Source: Brevibacillus reuszeri (lineage in GTDB: Bacteria; Bacillota; Bacilli; Brevibacillales; Brevibacillaceae). Taken from it: a DNA stretch of 64,000 bases. Shown piece by piece: positions 1 through 8,671 of this stretch (positions are counted from its first letter, which is position 1; the number at the start of each line of letters is the position of its first letter). Below the pieces are notes generated by a model. That model was given only the letters and a program-made list of their open reading frames with translations, was not told where the DNA came from and did no database searches. The stretch covers positions 996,547 through 1,060,546 of the forward strand of contig NZ_LGIQ01000009.1 of the NCBI RefSeq assembly GCF_001187725.1. The letters run 5' to 3'. Made by a program: the position numbers and the translations under genes.

Positions 1-927
1 TTCACGTACTTTTACATTGTCAACTGGCTTCTTGGTTGTATCAAAACGCAGTGCATAAACAGTTGGGGAACCTACTTGCATCAGTTCCAGATCAGACATG
101 CCTTTGATAGAGTCAGTTTGGCTGATCTCTACCTTTTTCATTACGTCAATCGCACCTGTTTGCATTTCTGCAAGACGAGTGGTTGCTTCTGGAATAAAGC
201 GGAAGGTAACCTTGTCCAGCTTAGGCAGACCTTTTTTCCAGTAGTTCTCGTTTTTCACGAGTACCACTTTATTATCTTTTTCATAGCTTTCCATTTTGAA
301 CGGACCAGTACCTACTGGATGAGTATTGAAGTACTCGTCCCCTTTTTCCTTGTAGTATTGTGGAGGAACGATGACACCACCGTAACCAGCCAGCTTTGTA
401 ATCAGTACGGGATCCTTCTCTTTCAGAATCATGTTTACCGTAAACTCGTCTACTACTTCTACATGGTCAATCGAAGCGTAGTTTGCTTGTTGTGGTCCTT
501 TTTTGCCTTCTTCTCCAAGTAGACGATCAAACGTAAATTTTACAGCTTCTGCATTGAATGGCTCGCCATTATGGAAGGTAACTCCTTGACGAAGCTTGAA
601 TTGGAGTGTTTTGTCGTCTTTAAATTCCCAAGATTCAGCAAGTCCCGGCTGGAGCTTCAGATCTGTCGAACGTTCTACCAAGCCCTCGAATACAGATGTG
701 GCTACTGTACTCCAGTCGAGCAGGAACGTATCGATTGGGTCCCAGGAATGCGGGTCGCCGTTAACACCGAGTGTCAGCTCGTTTTTTCCTGCCGCAGGCG
801 CTGCAGTTTCTGTTTTTGGCTGCGGGTTCGCTTGTGTGCCAGAGTCCGCTGGCTTGCTTGCACATCCGCCAAGTGCGGCTGCAAGCACCAACAAAGCTGA
901 GCACGCTGTGATACCTAACTTTTTCAA
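1..927 (-). CDS. ABC transporter substrate-binding lipoprotein, family 5 (partial)
   Basis: The first 309 codons of an extracellular solute-binding protein of the oligopeptide/dipeptide/nickel family; the C-terminus runs off the left edge. It would capture peptides or similar ligands outside the membrane and hand them to a permease encoded beyond the window. A TTG start at 927 is chosen because an AGGGGG ribosome binding site lies about seven bases upstream and the codons that follow give a lipoprotein signal ([17 protein letters not shown] then lipobox LGGC). Typical family phrases are visible, for example [27 protein letters not shown] and [10 protein letters not shown]. The start overlaps the stop of the upstream ATPase gene by four bases (TTGA), so the two are translationally coupled. 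Family is secure, ligand unknown. Confidence 0.9.
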   Translation of the reverse strand, partial: MKKLGITACSALLVLAAALGGCASKPADSGTQANPQPKTETAAPAAGKNELTLGVNGDPHSWDPIDTFLLDWSTVATSVFEGLVERSTDLKLQPGLAESWEFKDDKTLQFKLRQGVTFHNGEPFNAEAVKFTFDRLLGEEGKKGPQQANYASIDHVEVVDEFTVNMILKEKDPVLITKLAGYGGVIVPPQYYKEKGDEYFNTHPVGTGPFKMESYEKDNKVVLVKNENYWKKGLPKLDKVTFRFIPEATTRLAEMQTGAIDVMKKVEISQTDSIKGMSDLELMQVGSPTVYALRFDTTKKPVDNVKVRE

Positions 928-1979
928 TTCAAATCCCCCTTGTTTGTTCTGATAGGCATGCTTTCATTTATATGGCAGCCGTCATCCATACCTATTAGAT
1001 TGTACAAATGACAAGCGACATATCGACCATCCCCCATGGAATGAAACTGGGGTTTTTCTGTTTTGCATATCTCCATACAATCAGGACATCGTGTATGAAA
1101 TGTACATCCACTAGGCGGGTTAGCCGGACTTGGTACATCACCGGTCAAAATGATTCGTTCACGCTTCATCTTCGGCTTGGCAATCGGAACCGCCGAGAGC
1201 AGGGAGCGTGTATACGGGTGAAGCGGCTCTTCATATAGGGCATTTTTCGGTGCCAGCTCTACCATGCGTCCCAAATACATCACACCGATGCGATCGCAAA
1301 AATGCTTGACCACGCTCAAGTTGTGGGAAATGAATATGTATGTAAGTCCATATTGCTTCTGTAAATCCCTCATCAGATTCAACACCTGCGATTGAATCGA
1401 TACATCCAGTGCGGAAACAGGCTCATCCGCCACAATCAGCTTGGGATTGAGCGAGAGGGCTCGTGCGATGCCGATCCGCTGACGTTGACCTCCACTGAAC
1501 TCATGTGGAAAGCGCTCAGCATTTTCTGGCTTCAAGCCCACGACCTGCATCAATTCCGCGACTTTCTCTTTGCGTTCCTTTGGTGTCGGATACAGATTGT
1601 AAATAATCATCGGCTCTTCAATGATGTCTCCGACTGTCATGCGTGGATTCAGAGAGGCAAACGGGTCCTGAAAAATGATTTGCAAATCCTTGCGTTTCAT
1701 TCTCATCTCATAGGAGCTAAGCTTTGCCAAATTTTCTCCCTGAAAAATGACGTCCCCTCCGCTGGGCTCGATCAAACGCAGGATTGCCCTGCCTGTCGTC
1801 GATTTCCCACAGCCCGATTCCCCGACAATTCCTAGCGTTTCGCCTTTATCAACCGAAAAGGAAATGTCGTCGACTGCTTTGACATGATTGGTTACCTTCT
1901 TTAACAATCCGCTGCGAATCGGGAAGTACTTCTTTAAGCCTTTCACTTCCAGCAAGGGTTTCGATTCAGACTTCTCCAC
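924..1979 (-). CDS. Oligopeptide/dipeptide ABC transporter ATP-binding protein (DppF/OppF type)
   Basis: Cytoplasmic ATPase of 351 residues powering a peptide-type importer. Walker A (GESGCGKS, about residue 54), signature [14 protein letters not shown], Walker [13 protein letters not shown] and the H-loop (FISHNLSVV) are intact. The C-terminal oligo_HPY extension, [11 protein letters not shown] followed by a cysteine-rich segment [14 protein letters not shown], is the hallmark of DppF/OppF subunits and in relatives binds an Fe-S cluster. The GTG start at 1979 follows a GGGG site by about ten bases. It sits 38 bases behind the partner DppD gene and overlaps the following lipoprotein gene by four bases. 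A permease gene is not between them, so it must lie beyond the left edge or elsewhere. Confidence 0.93.
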   Translation of the reverse strand: MEKSESKPLLEVKGLKKYFPIRSGLLKKVTNHVKAVDDISFSVDKGETLGIVGESGCGKSTTGRAILRLIEPSGGDVIFQGENLAKLSSYEMRMKRKDLQIIFQDPFASLNPRMTVGDIIEEPMIIYNLYPTPKERKEKVAELMQVVGLKPENAERFPHEFSGGQRQRIGIARALSLNPKLIVADEPVSALDVSIQSQVLNLMRDLQKQYGLTYIFISHNLSVVKHFCDRIGVMYLGRMVELAPKNALYEEPLHPYTRSLLSAVPIAKPKMKRERIILTGDVPSPANPPSGCTFHTRCPDCMEICKTEKPQFHSMGDGRYVACHLYNLIGMDDGCHINESMPIRTNKGDLN

Positions 1980-2017
1980 TTCTTTTCAACCCCTTTTCTC
2001 CATCATCGTTGCTGCTG

Positions 2018-2986
2018 CTATTCATTTGCTGCGGACTCATGTAGCCAGCATCTGCTTTTTGTCCCATCAGATAAATCAAACAGTGGAGGAGCCTGCGCGA
2101 TACATTTGTCAAATGCCTTGTTGCATCTTTCTGCAAAGCGGCAGCCCACAGGCATTTGACCCGGACTTGGTACAGTTCCACCGATCGTGAAAAGATACTC
2201 CTGTTCTACATCCATATCCGGAATCGAGCCGAGCAATCCGACGGTATAAGGATGCTTTGGCGTTTCGAACAGCTTTTCTACCTCGGCTTCCTCCACTACC
2301 TGTCCCGCATACATCACGACTACACGATCACACATTTCGGCAACGACGCCCAAATCGTGGGTGATGAGCATGATCGTCATCTCGCTTTTTTGTTGCAGTT
2401 CGCGCATCAGATCGAGAATCTGCGCCTGGATCGTTACGTCCAAAGCTGTCGTAGGCTCATCCGCAACCAAAAGAGAAGGACTACAGGACATCGCCATTGC
2501 GATCATCACACGCTGTCTCATCCCACCAGAAAGCTGATGGGGATACTCGTCGACGATTTCTTCTGCGCGTGGAATTCCGACCAGCTTCAGCATCTGAACC
2601 GCATGTTCTTTGGCTTGCTTCTTGTTCATATCCGTATGATTCAAGACCAGCTCCATGATTTGCGAGCCAATGGTATACACAGGGTTCAGAGAGGTCATCG
2701 GCTCTTGAAAGATCATCGCAATTTCTTTTCCTCTAACCTTTCTCATCTGATCTTTCGAATAGCTGACGAGGTTCTCACCTTTGTACAAAATTTCTCCGCG
2801 AGTGATTCGTGCCGTCCTTGGCAATAATCCCATGATGGAAAGGGAGGTGACGCTTTTACCGCATCCCGACTCCCCTACTACTCCGATGGTTTCGCCTTTG
2901 TTAATTTGGAAGCTAACCCCATCCAGAACGGTAATCTCGCCATTATCGGTGCGAAATTTCGTTTGAAGATTCTTAATTTCCAGCAT
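2018..2986 (-). CDS. Oligopeptide/dipeptide ABC transporter ATP-binding protein (DppD/OppD type)
   Basis: Second ATPase of the peptide importer, 322 residues, expected to heterodimerise with the DppF-type protein downstream. Walker A GESGCGKS, signature [14 protein letters not shown], Walker [13 protein letters not shown] and the H-loop LITHDLGVV are present, and the C-terminal oligo_HPY part reads [13 protein letters not shown] with cysteines at [16 protein letters not shown] prefer the ATG at 2986, six bases after a GGGGGG site; a TTG one codon upstream at 2989 is the alternative. The ATG shares a base with the stop codon of the IclR gene (TGATG), so regulator and transporter are one transcript. 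Confidence 0.93.
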   Translation of the reverse strand: MLEIKNLQTKFRTDNGEITVLDGVSFQINKGETIGVVGESGCGKSVTSLSIMGLLPRTARITRGEILYKGENLVSYSKDQMRKVRGKEIAMIFQEPMTSLNPVYTIGSQIMELVLNHTDMNKKQAKEHAVQMLKLVGIPRAEEIVDEYPHQLSGGMRQRVMIAMAMSCSPSLLVADEPTTALDVTIQAQILDLMRELQQKSEMTIMLITHDLGVVAEMCDRVVVMYAGQVVEEAEVEKLFETPKHPYTVGLLGSIPDMDVEQEYLFTIGGTVPSPGQMPVGCRFAERCNKAFDKCIAQAPPLFDLSDGTKSRCWLHESAANE

Positions 2987-3771
2987 CAAATTCCCCCCTT
3001 TTGTTCGACATACCCAAGCTTGCTCATAATCTTTTTGGCAATTTCTTTTGTTTCTTTGACCAGATACTCCAACCGATCCTGCTGAAAACGGGAAGTAGCT
3101 CCAGCAAGGCTTAGACCCGCAATGACTTGTCCAGTAAAGTCTCGAATGGGCACGGCAATCGCAGCAGAATCCGGCTCTAGCTCCCCGTAGCTCAGCGTGT
3201 ATCCGCTTTCACGAGCGGCGTGAATCCATTGCCAAAGCAGCTCTTTGTCTGTGTTCGTATCGGGAGCGATTTTTTGCAGCTCAACGCGATTCAGCACTTC
3301 TTCGATTTCTTCATCTGGCAAATATGAAAGGAGTATGCGCGGACACGCCCCAGCGTACAATGGAGACTTTCGTCCTACCTGCGTATACACCCGAACATAT
3401 TGTCGCGTATCGACTTTCTCGATGTAAACACCCTCGTCCTGGTCACGAATAATCAGGTTTACCGCTTCATCTACCCGATCCCGCAATTGCAGCATGTAAG
3501 GAAGCGCGATTTTCCTGATCTCCAGGCGTTGGGCAACAATGTTACCGAATTCAAGCAGCTTCAAGCCTAATTGATAGCGTGGTGGATTATGTGTCGTTGT
3601 TTTGGAGACAAATCCACGAATTTCAAGGGTTTGGAGAATCCGAAACACCGTACTCTTCGGCATGCCCGACAATTCCACCAATTCACTCAAGCTCAACTCG
3701 TTGTTCTGAATGAAATATTCCAAAAAATCAAGCGTTTTGAGAACACTTCGATTTGCTGTTGTTTTCTCCAT
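2986..3771 (-). CDS. IclR-family transcriptional regulator
   Basis: A 261-residue regulator with an N-terminal winged helix (SLSELVELSGMPKSTVFRILQTL, residues about 23-46) and a C-terminal IclR effector domain; the family phrase SGYTLSYGELEPDSAAIAVP is clear near residue 190. Being the first gene of the operon with the peptide-type ABC transporter, it probably controls that transporter in response to a transported or derived small molecule. A 9-bp perfect inverted repeat lies about 22 bases upstream of the ATG and is a good autoregulatory operator candidate. The ATG at 3771 is the natural start. The ligand cannot be read from the sequence. Confidence 0.92.
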   Translation of the reverse strand: MEKTTANRSVLKTLDFLEYFIQNNELSLSELVELSGMPKSTVFRILQTLEIRGFVSKTTTHNPPRYQLGLKLLEFGNIVAQRLEIRKIALPYMLQLRDRVDEAVNLIIRDQDEGVYIEKVDTRQYVRVYTQVGRKSPLYAGACPRILLSYLPDEEIEEVLNRVELQKIAPDTNTDKELLWQWIHAARESGYTLSYGELEPDSAAIAVPIRDFTGQVIAGLSLAGATSRFQQDRLEYLVKETKEIAKKIMSKLGYVEQKGGI

Positions 3772-3793
3772 TTTTCATCACCGTTTCTCCGTC

Positions 3794-3824
3794 CCAAAAT
3801 ACGGAACCATATTTTGTATTTTGG
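3794..3824. promoter_or_regulatory. Candidate IclR operator (9-bp inverted repeat)
   Basis: CCAAAATAC, thirteen spacer bases, GTATTTTGG: a perfect 9-bp dyad ending 22 bases before the iclR-type start codon. IclR proteins commonly bind such dyads in their own promoters. Binding is inferred from position and symmetry only. Confidence 0.5.
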
Positions 3825-3871
3825 TATGCTGTCATTTTAAAATATTCTGTTATTACGGTCAATATATTTTT

Positions 3872-3915
3872 AAAACCCCCGTCAAGCAGTTCGTACTACC
3901 TGCATGAGAGGGGTT
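3872..3915 (-). terminator. Rho-independent terminator after YitT-family gene
   Basis: On the minus strand AACCCC and GGGGTT arms enclose an inner GCAGGTAG...CTGC hairpin and are followed by TTTTAAAAAT. It lies just past the stop of the YitT-family gene. Confidence 0.6.
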
Positions 3916-3931
3916 CCTTGTATCTATTTCG

Positions 3932-4813
3932 TTAGTGGATGTTCTTTTTCTTGAATCGCCCACCCGAAACGTCGTGAATATGACCGATAGCAAGAAAAGC
4001 CGAGGAGTCGATCTCTTCCACAATAGATTTGAGCTTTGCCTCCTCCAAACGGGTAATGACGCAAAAAATGACTTTTTTGGCTTCACCCGAATAGCCGCCC
4101 TCTCCGCTCAAATACGTAATCCCTCTTCCGAGCTGTGCTGCAAGCGCGTCCCCAATCTCATCCGGCTGCTCGCTGATAATATAGACAGACCTTGATTGCT
4201 CCAATCCAACCATAGTCAAATCAATCATTTTGTAGGCGATATAGTACGCGATCAAAGAATACATCGCGCGATCCCACCCAAAAATAAATCCCGCGCTTCC
4301 TAAAATAAACAGGTTAAAAAACATAACGACTTCGCCTACAGAAAAAGGACTCTTCTTTGTTAAAAGAATGGCAACGATTTCCGTTCCGTCCAGCGAGCCC
4401 CCTGCCCGAATGACCAAGCCTACTCCTATACCGACGATGATCCCTCCGAAAACCGCAGATAACAATAGATCCTCTGTCAAGCTCGGCACGTCGTGCAGCA
4501 GTGCGGTGCCAACTGACATTACAGCTACGCCAAACAAGGTTGAGATCGCAAAGGTCTTGCCGATTTGGTTGTAGCCAATAACTAAAAAAGGCAGGTTTAA
4601 AATAAATAGAAATAACCCCAGCTTAAGACCTGTCAGATGGGACATCATGATGGACAAACCAGTCACGCCACCATCTATGATGTTATTGGGAACCAAAAAG
4701 ATTTCGAGTCCGACTGCGACCAGCATCGCCCCGATAATGATAGCCAGGGCACGCATCAAAAGCCTGCGTTTTTTCGTTCGCTTTCGAGGACCTCGCAAAA
4801 TCTCTTCTACCAT
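3932..4813 (-). CDS. YitT family membrane protein (DUF161 plus DUF2179)
   Basis: A 293-residue integral membrane protein. The N-terminal two thirds holds five or six hydrophobic segments with the YitT pattern (VGLEIFLVPNNIIDGGVTGLS; RAGGSLDGTEIVAILL), and the C-terminal cytosolic part (VYIISEQPDEIGDAL ... LSGEGGYSG ... VITRLEEAKLK) is a DUF2179 domain. The family is widespread in Bacilli with several paralogues per genome; no transport substrate is firmly established. The open frame extends 30 codons further upstream, but the ATG at 4813 has AAGG nine bases before it and starts with a sensible basic N-terminus. It has its own terminator and appears monocistronic. Confidence 0.88.
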   Translation of the reverse strand: MVEEILRGPRKRTKKRRLLMRALAIIIGAMLVAVGLEIFLVPNNIIDGGVTGLSIMMSHLTGLKLGLFLFILNLPFLVIGYNQIGKTFAISTLFGVAVMSVGTALLHDVPSLTEDLLLSAVFGGIIVGIGVGLVIRAGGSLDGTEIVAILLTKKSPFSVGEVVMFFNLFILGSAGFIFGWDRAMYSLIAYYIAYKMIDLTMVGLEQSRSVYIISEQPDEIGDALAAQLGRGITYLSGEGGYSGEAKKVIFCVITRLEEAKLKSIVEEIDSSAFLAIGHIHDVSGGRFKKKNIH

Positions 4814-4887
4814 AAAAATCATCCTTAGCTGTATTTTTCTGTGAAAAACGTTTGTTTTGTATTCTGCTCCATCTTTCCCCGCATGGA

Positions 4888-4923
4888 CAAAAAAAATAGC
4901 CAATCAGGAAAGAATCCTGATTG
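4888..4923 (-). terminator. Terminator after EamA-family gene
   Basis: CAATCAGGA, five-base loop, TCCTGATTG, followed on the minus strand by a run of eight T residues: a strong intrinsic terminator 22 bases past the EamA gene. Confidence 0.85.
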
Positions 4924-4944
4924 ACTAATGATGTATGCGTCCGT

Positions 4945-5718
4945 TTACCCCCAAACAGCCAACGATATAATCCCAATTGTAATGACCGAAGACATCACCA
5001 ACCTCCATGAGCGGTGACCCTCTTTCAACAGAAACACACCGAGCAGAGTGCCGAAAACGGTACTCACCTCGCGAATAGGCGCAATCGATGCAAGCGGTGC
5101 CACTGTCATGGCAAACAGGAACAGCAAATACGAGCCCGGCGACAAGACAGCTCCAAGCAAAATCGGCTTCCAGTTTATTTTCCATTCACGCCATAGCTTT
5201 GCCTTTTCCCGAACAAACCAGGAAGTTACCATGAGACAAGCCAGATTGGAGATTTCCAGTAAACCAAATGGTGACATTTGCTGGACAATTTGCTTATCCA
5301 CCAAGGTGTAGCCCGTGATACAAACCCCTACGGCAAATGCGTAACGCAGAGCGAGTGGATGGATCATCCCCTTTTTGTTCCGCAGCGAGCCAAAAATCCC
5401 GCTAATCGCGAAGACGCCACACACAATGCACAAAATACCGAGCCATCCCGGCACCGAGAAATATTCCTGAAAAAAAAAAACGGCGCTAAAGAAAGGGATA
5501 AACAGCGTACCTGTCCCCCTCATAATCGGATAAACCAAGGAAATGTCGCCGTAGGTATACGCTTTTGAAATCAGCACCGTATAGCAGCACTGAAAGAGAA
5601 ACGAAAGAAGAAGTAATGTTATGAATGCAACTGTCCATTCGATACGTAACAGATCACGAATAAAGAAAGAAAATAAAAGTAACGTCGTAGGTAATGTGAT
5701 GAACCACAAAAATGCCAC
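4945..5718 (-). CDS. EamA/DMT-family transporter lacking the first helix
   Basis: A 257-residue multi-helix protein of the drug/metabolite transporter superfamily. The EamA repeat signature is plain: SKAYTYGDISLVYPIMRGTG in the first half and AMTVAPLASIAPIREVSTVFG in the second. Family members normally open with a helix of the kind ...HATWNLL...KLAFLW; here the protein begins at what aligns with the end of that element (FLWFITLPTT), about 30 residues short. An in-frame TAG lies two codons upstream of the GTG at 5718, and I found no missing helix in the other frames of the 80 bases upstream. A TTG at 5709, eight bases after GGGGG, is the alternative start. Either the family branch has nine helices or the gene is 5'-truncated. 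Confidence 0.75.
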   Translation of the reverse strand: MAFLWFITLPTTLLLFSFFIRDLLRIEWTVAFITLLLLSFLFQCCYTVLISKAYTYGDISLVYPIMRGTGTLFIPFFSAVFFFQEYFSVPGWLGILCIVCGVFAISGIFGSLRNKKGMIHPLALRYAFAVGVCITGYTLVDKQIVQQMSPFGLLEISNLACLMVTSWFVREKAKLWREWKINWKPILLGAVLSPGSYLLFLFAMTVAPLASIAPIREVSTVFGTLLGVFLLKEGHRSWRLVMSSVITIGIISLAVWG

Positions 5719-5946
5719 CCCCTATCTCGATGTCAATCGATTTCTTCCCGCTCGAAGAAACACACAAAAACAAAAGTGTTTTTCACTTCATTTGATTGTC
5801 TTTCTTTTTGTTCGTTCAGTATACACCCTCTTTTCAAAAAAATGTAGACATTCTTTGTCACGCCTGTTTTTTCTGCCCAGCTTCTTGCATACATACGTGT
5901 AAATGGTACTCGCTCGTCATTTTATATAGAAAAGAGATGGTCTTAC

Positions 5947-6990
5947 GTGTCTCCTTATGCTGCACTTGGAAAAGGTCAGATTGATCAATTGTTTCTTGCC
6001 TATACAGGTTATAGCATCGGGTTAGATGGCACGCCTCATTATCAATTTTGGGAGCCTGCCGATTTTCTTCCCCTGCTGACACATACAGATCCGGGATCAG
6101 GCTGCCCGGATGGAAACATGTTCAGCGATTTTCTCTTCCTGGCTTTAGGAATTTTAAATGAAAACGGGGAAGGAAGACTGTTGACCCGAGATGACAAAAA
6201 GCCAGCCAACTGGAATGAATGGGTGCGCTACATGAATGAGCTATTTCTTTGTGATCGCAATCTGGATGCTCTCTGTCAGGCTGTACGCTGTTCACCACTT
6301 TGCCGGATCAATGTTTGGATAGCTCTCCCCTACCCGAATCCACAAATTTTTCCAGATGATCGGCTCCGCCTGCAAGCGGTAACGGATTGGATGTGCTTGT
6401 TCCTCGATAGATGGTCACACCAGGATTGGAGCGATTGCCTCCAGCTACAGGGCTTTTATTGGCTACAAGAAAGCTTGTACTTCCAAGGGACGGAAAATGA
6501 CGACCGACTGTTGATCAAGGCAATGAACCAGGAAATTCATGCTTGCACGTACAATAGACATCCATTGCGGTCAATCTGGATTCCTTATCAAAAAGCAAAT
6601 GGGTGGAATGAATGGGATTCGCTTGGATTTGATCTTGCTTTTCTCCAGCCGAATGCGTATTTCAATCCGCAAAAAAGCTTGGAGCAGGCTGCTGCTTCTG
6701 CCTTTCAATACGGAATGGGAGTGGAAATTGAGTTTGATTTGGGTGTGACCTACGATCAGGCGAAGCGCGAACGTCTGCGAGCATATTTACAGGCAGGGGA
6801 ATCAGGTGGTTCAGACATTGCAGGGCACCCTTTTTCTCCCTACATGTATGAAGCCCCGATCGCCTGGTATACGGGTGGCTGGTTTTTTGGCAAAAATGGC
6901 CGTAAGCAAGCACTCCTTAGTTTATATCAATCAAACGATCCGCTTTACGATGAAATTTTTCATTTTATAAATGCAACGACAGAGCTTTAG
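5947..6990 (+). CDS. DUF4855-like protein
   Basis: A 347-residue soluble protein without signal peptide or membrane helix. It resembles the DUF4855 family of Bacilli: LAYTGYSIGLDGTPH near the N-terminus, RSIWIPYQKANGWNEWDSLGFD near residue 210, FLQPNAYF and GVEIEFD, a layout reminiscent of a TIM-barrel glycosidase, although catalytic residues are not assigned. The GTG at 5947 follows AAAGAG by ten bases. The gene stands between a leftward transporter gene and the ywqB-type gene and has no obvious operon partner. It is cysteine-rich in the middle (residues 105-120). Function unknown. Confidence 0.75.
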   Translation: MSPYAALGKGQIDQLFLAYTGYSIGLDGTPHYQFWEPADFLPLLTHTDPGSGCPDGNMFSDFLFLALGILNENGEGRLLTRDDKKPANWNEWVRYMNELFLCDRNLDALCQAVRCSPLCRINVWIALPYPNPQIFPDDRLRLQAVTDWMCLFLDRWSHQDWSDCLQLQGFYWLQESLYFQGTENDDRLLIKAMNQEIHACTYNRHPLRSIWIPYQKANGWNEWDSLGFDLAFLQPNAYFNPQKSLEQAAASAFQYGMGVEIEFDLGVTYDQAKRERLRAYLQAGESGGSDIAGHPFSPYMYEAPIAWYTGGWFFGKNGRKQALLSLYQSNDPLYDEIFHFINATTEL

Positions 6991-7002
6991 ATTCTCTTCC
7001 TT

Positions 7003-7031
7003 TTTCCATTCCCCGGTTTTTGGGTTATAAT
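7003..7031 (+). promoter_or_regulatory. Sigma-A type promoter before ywqB-like gene
   Basis: A perfect -10 TATAAT at 7026-7031 stands 17 bases after TTTCCA (4 of 6 matches to TTGACA), 36 bases ahead of the ATG. Confidence 0.55.
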
Positions 7032-7066
7032 GGAGGGATGACAATTCGTTCGGAGGATCTGGGCTG

Positions 7067-8671
7067 ATGCTACAAAGAGAGTTGACACGGGACCAAGCCA
7101 ATCAAGTAGGAGAGCAAATCCTCGCACAAATCGAGGGACATATTATCGAACGGGGCTACCACTACTTTTCCGATGGCGTCGTATTTAACACCCGTGTAGA
7201 AAAAGGCACGATTCTACTAAGTGATGTGCAAGGCAGCGCAGTCTATCATATCGCCTTGGACCTCGACACGGTGCAAAACAGCACCTGCAGCTGTCCATAT
7301 TCCAGGCTGTGCAAACATATTGCAGCTACCTTTTTTCAGATGTATAGCGTATTCGAAAATCCGCGCCATTTTTTAGCGCGCGCCCAAAAATCTCGGCGCG
7401 TCCAGTTCTCGAAAGCGATGCTCACCCCAGCTTATAAAAATGGAAGTCAGCTCATCGCGGGAAGCGAAGCGCACGCTGTCCAATCTTCCCTTACGGCAAC
7501 AAGCACTGTTCGTGACTGGTGGGCTTTTTTTGAAAGCTGGACAAGAAATCTTTCTGCGGCAATGGAAACCTATCGCGCTTCTACTGAGCTGTTTTCCAGT
7601 TATCAAAATGTGCTTGGGGTCGCTGCTTCTTGGCCAAGTGATCGCGCGCAATTGTTTACCATACACGCGAACCTGTTTCATCTGCTGACCCTGCAAGAAT
7701 TCGTAAAAAAATACCGGCAATCGTTCTGGTATCTGGATCTGACACAAACAGCTGAGCGATTGCTGGAACAATTGGAAGCGTCCCTTTACTATGCGGACCT
7801 CGCTAGTTTGAGACAAAACCATGCGGAAGCCGTGAAAGAAACCCTGCTCATTGTCAAAAGGATGAAAAGTCACGATTCTTCCTCCCTGTACTGGAGCTTT
7901 GCCTATCACATGATGTGGTGGTACTTGCTGCATGACCAAAGCTGGGTTCTTGATGAAACGTCTGAATTAGACCAGCTCATTCACAATCCTGAGACAAAGG
8001 CGAATGAGAAAGAACGGTATCTTCTCCTCCGAGCCCTCTTTTACGTGATGGAGCACAATGATGAGGCGGCCCTTCGCATTTGGCTGCCAAATCGACAGCT
8101 GACTTTATCGTTCTATCTCACCTACCTGAAATCTTTTGCCCGAGAGAACGACTGGCCACGCTTTCTTTTTTGGATGGAATGGCTGGAGCAGCTCGTCGGG
8201 CAAGCTGAAACTGGACAATACCGATTGGTGACCGCCATCTGGTTAGAAGCCATGGAGCAAACTGGGCAGCTAACAGAATCCGGCGCCATGCTCAAGCGGT
8301 TTTTGCCCAACAGTTTTCATGAGTACGCCACCTATTTGTACGAAAACAAGCGATACAAGCAATGGATCGATTTGCATATGTCGTACCAAGTCCCACTTTC
8401 CGACATTACAGCAGCGCAAGCAAAGGAAATCGAGGATTCCGTCCCCGCCCTTCTCTTTCCCCTTTACTTGCGTGAAGTAAATCGGTTGATCAATGAACGA
8501 AATCGCCCTGCTTACAAGGAAGCAATCAAGCTGTTAAAGAAAGTACGGTCTGCATACAGCAAAGCAAATGAAGAGGCTCGCTTCGAACGCTACGTAGATC
8601 AATTGTCAGCCAAGTATAACCGCTTGCGTGCTTTTCAGGAGGAATTAAGGAGAGGAAATCTGAATCTATGA
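7067..8671 (+). CDS. ywqB: SWIM zinc-finger protein, YwqB type
   Basis: A 534-residue protein whose SWIM zinc finger CSCPYSRLCKH (residues about 72-82) is complete (CxC...CxH). The rest is helical with no catalytic motif. In Bacillus subtilis a SWIM protein of almost the same length, YwqB, is encoded next to the SNF2 ATPase YwqA, and this pair has the same arrangement: the last codon overlaps the ATG of the helicase gene by four bases (ATGA). SWIM fingers bind DNA or protein, so it is probably the partner that targets the helicase. The ATG at 7067 is ten bases after GGAGG. Confidence 0.88.
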   Translation: MLQRELTRDQANQVGEQILAQIEGHIIERGYHYFSDGVVFNTRVEKGTILLSDVQGSAVYHIALDLDTVQNSTCSCPYSRLCKHIAATFFQMYSVFENPRHFLARAQKSRRVQFSKAMLTPAYKNGSQLIAGSEAHAVQSSLTATSTVRDWWAFFESWTRNLSAAMETYRASTELFSSYQNVLGVAASWPSDRAQLFTIHANLFHLLTLQEFVKKYRQSFWYLDLTQTAERLLEQLEASLYYADLASLRQNHAEAVKETLLIVKRMKSHDSSSLYWSFAYHMMWWYLLHDQSWVLDETSELDQLIHNPETKANEKERYLLLRALFYVMEHNDEAALRIWLPNRQLTLSFYLTYLKSFARENDWPRFLFWMEWLEQLVGQAETGQYRLVTAIWLEAMEQTGQLTESGAMLKRFLPNSFHEYATYLYENKRYKQWIDLHMSYQVPLSDITAAQAKEIEDSVPALLFPLYLREVNRLINERNRPAYKEAIKLLKKVRSAYSKANEEARFERYVDQLSAKYNRLRAFQEELRRGNLNL

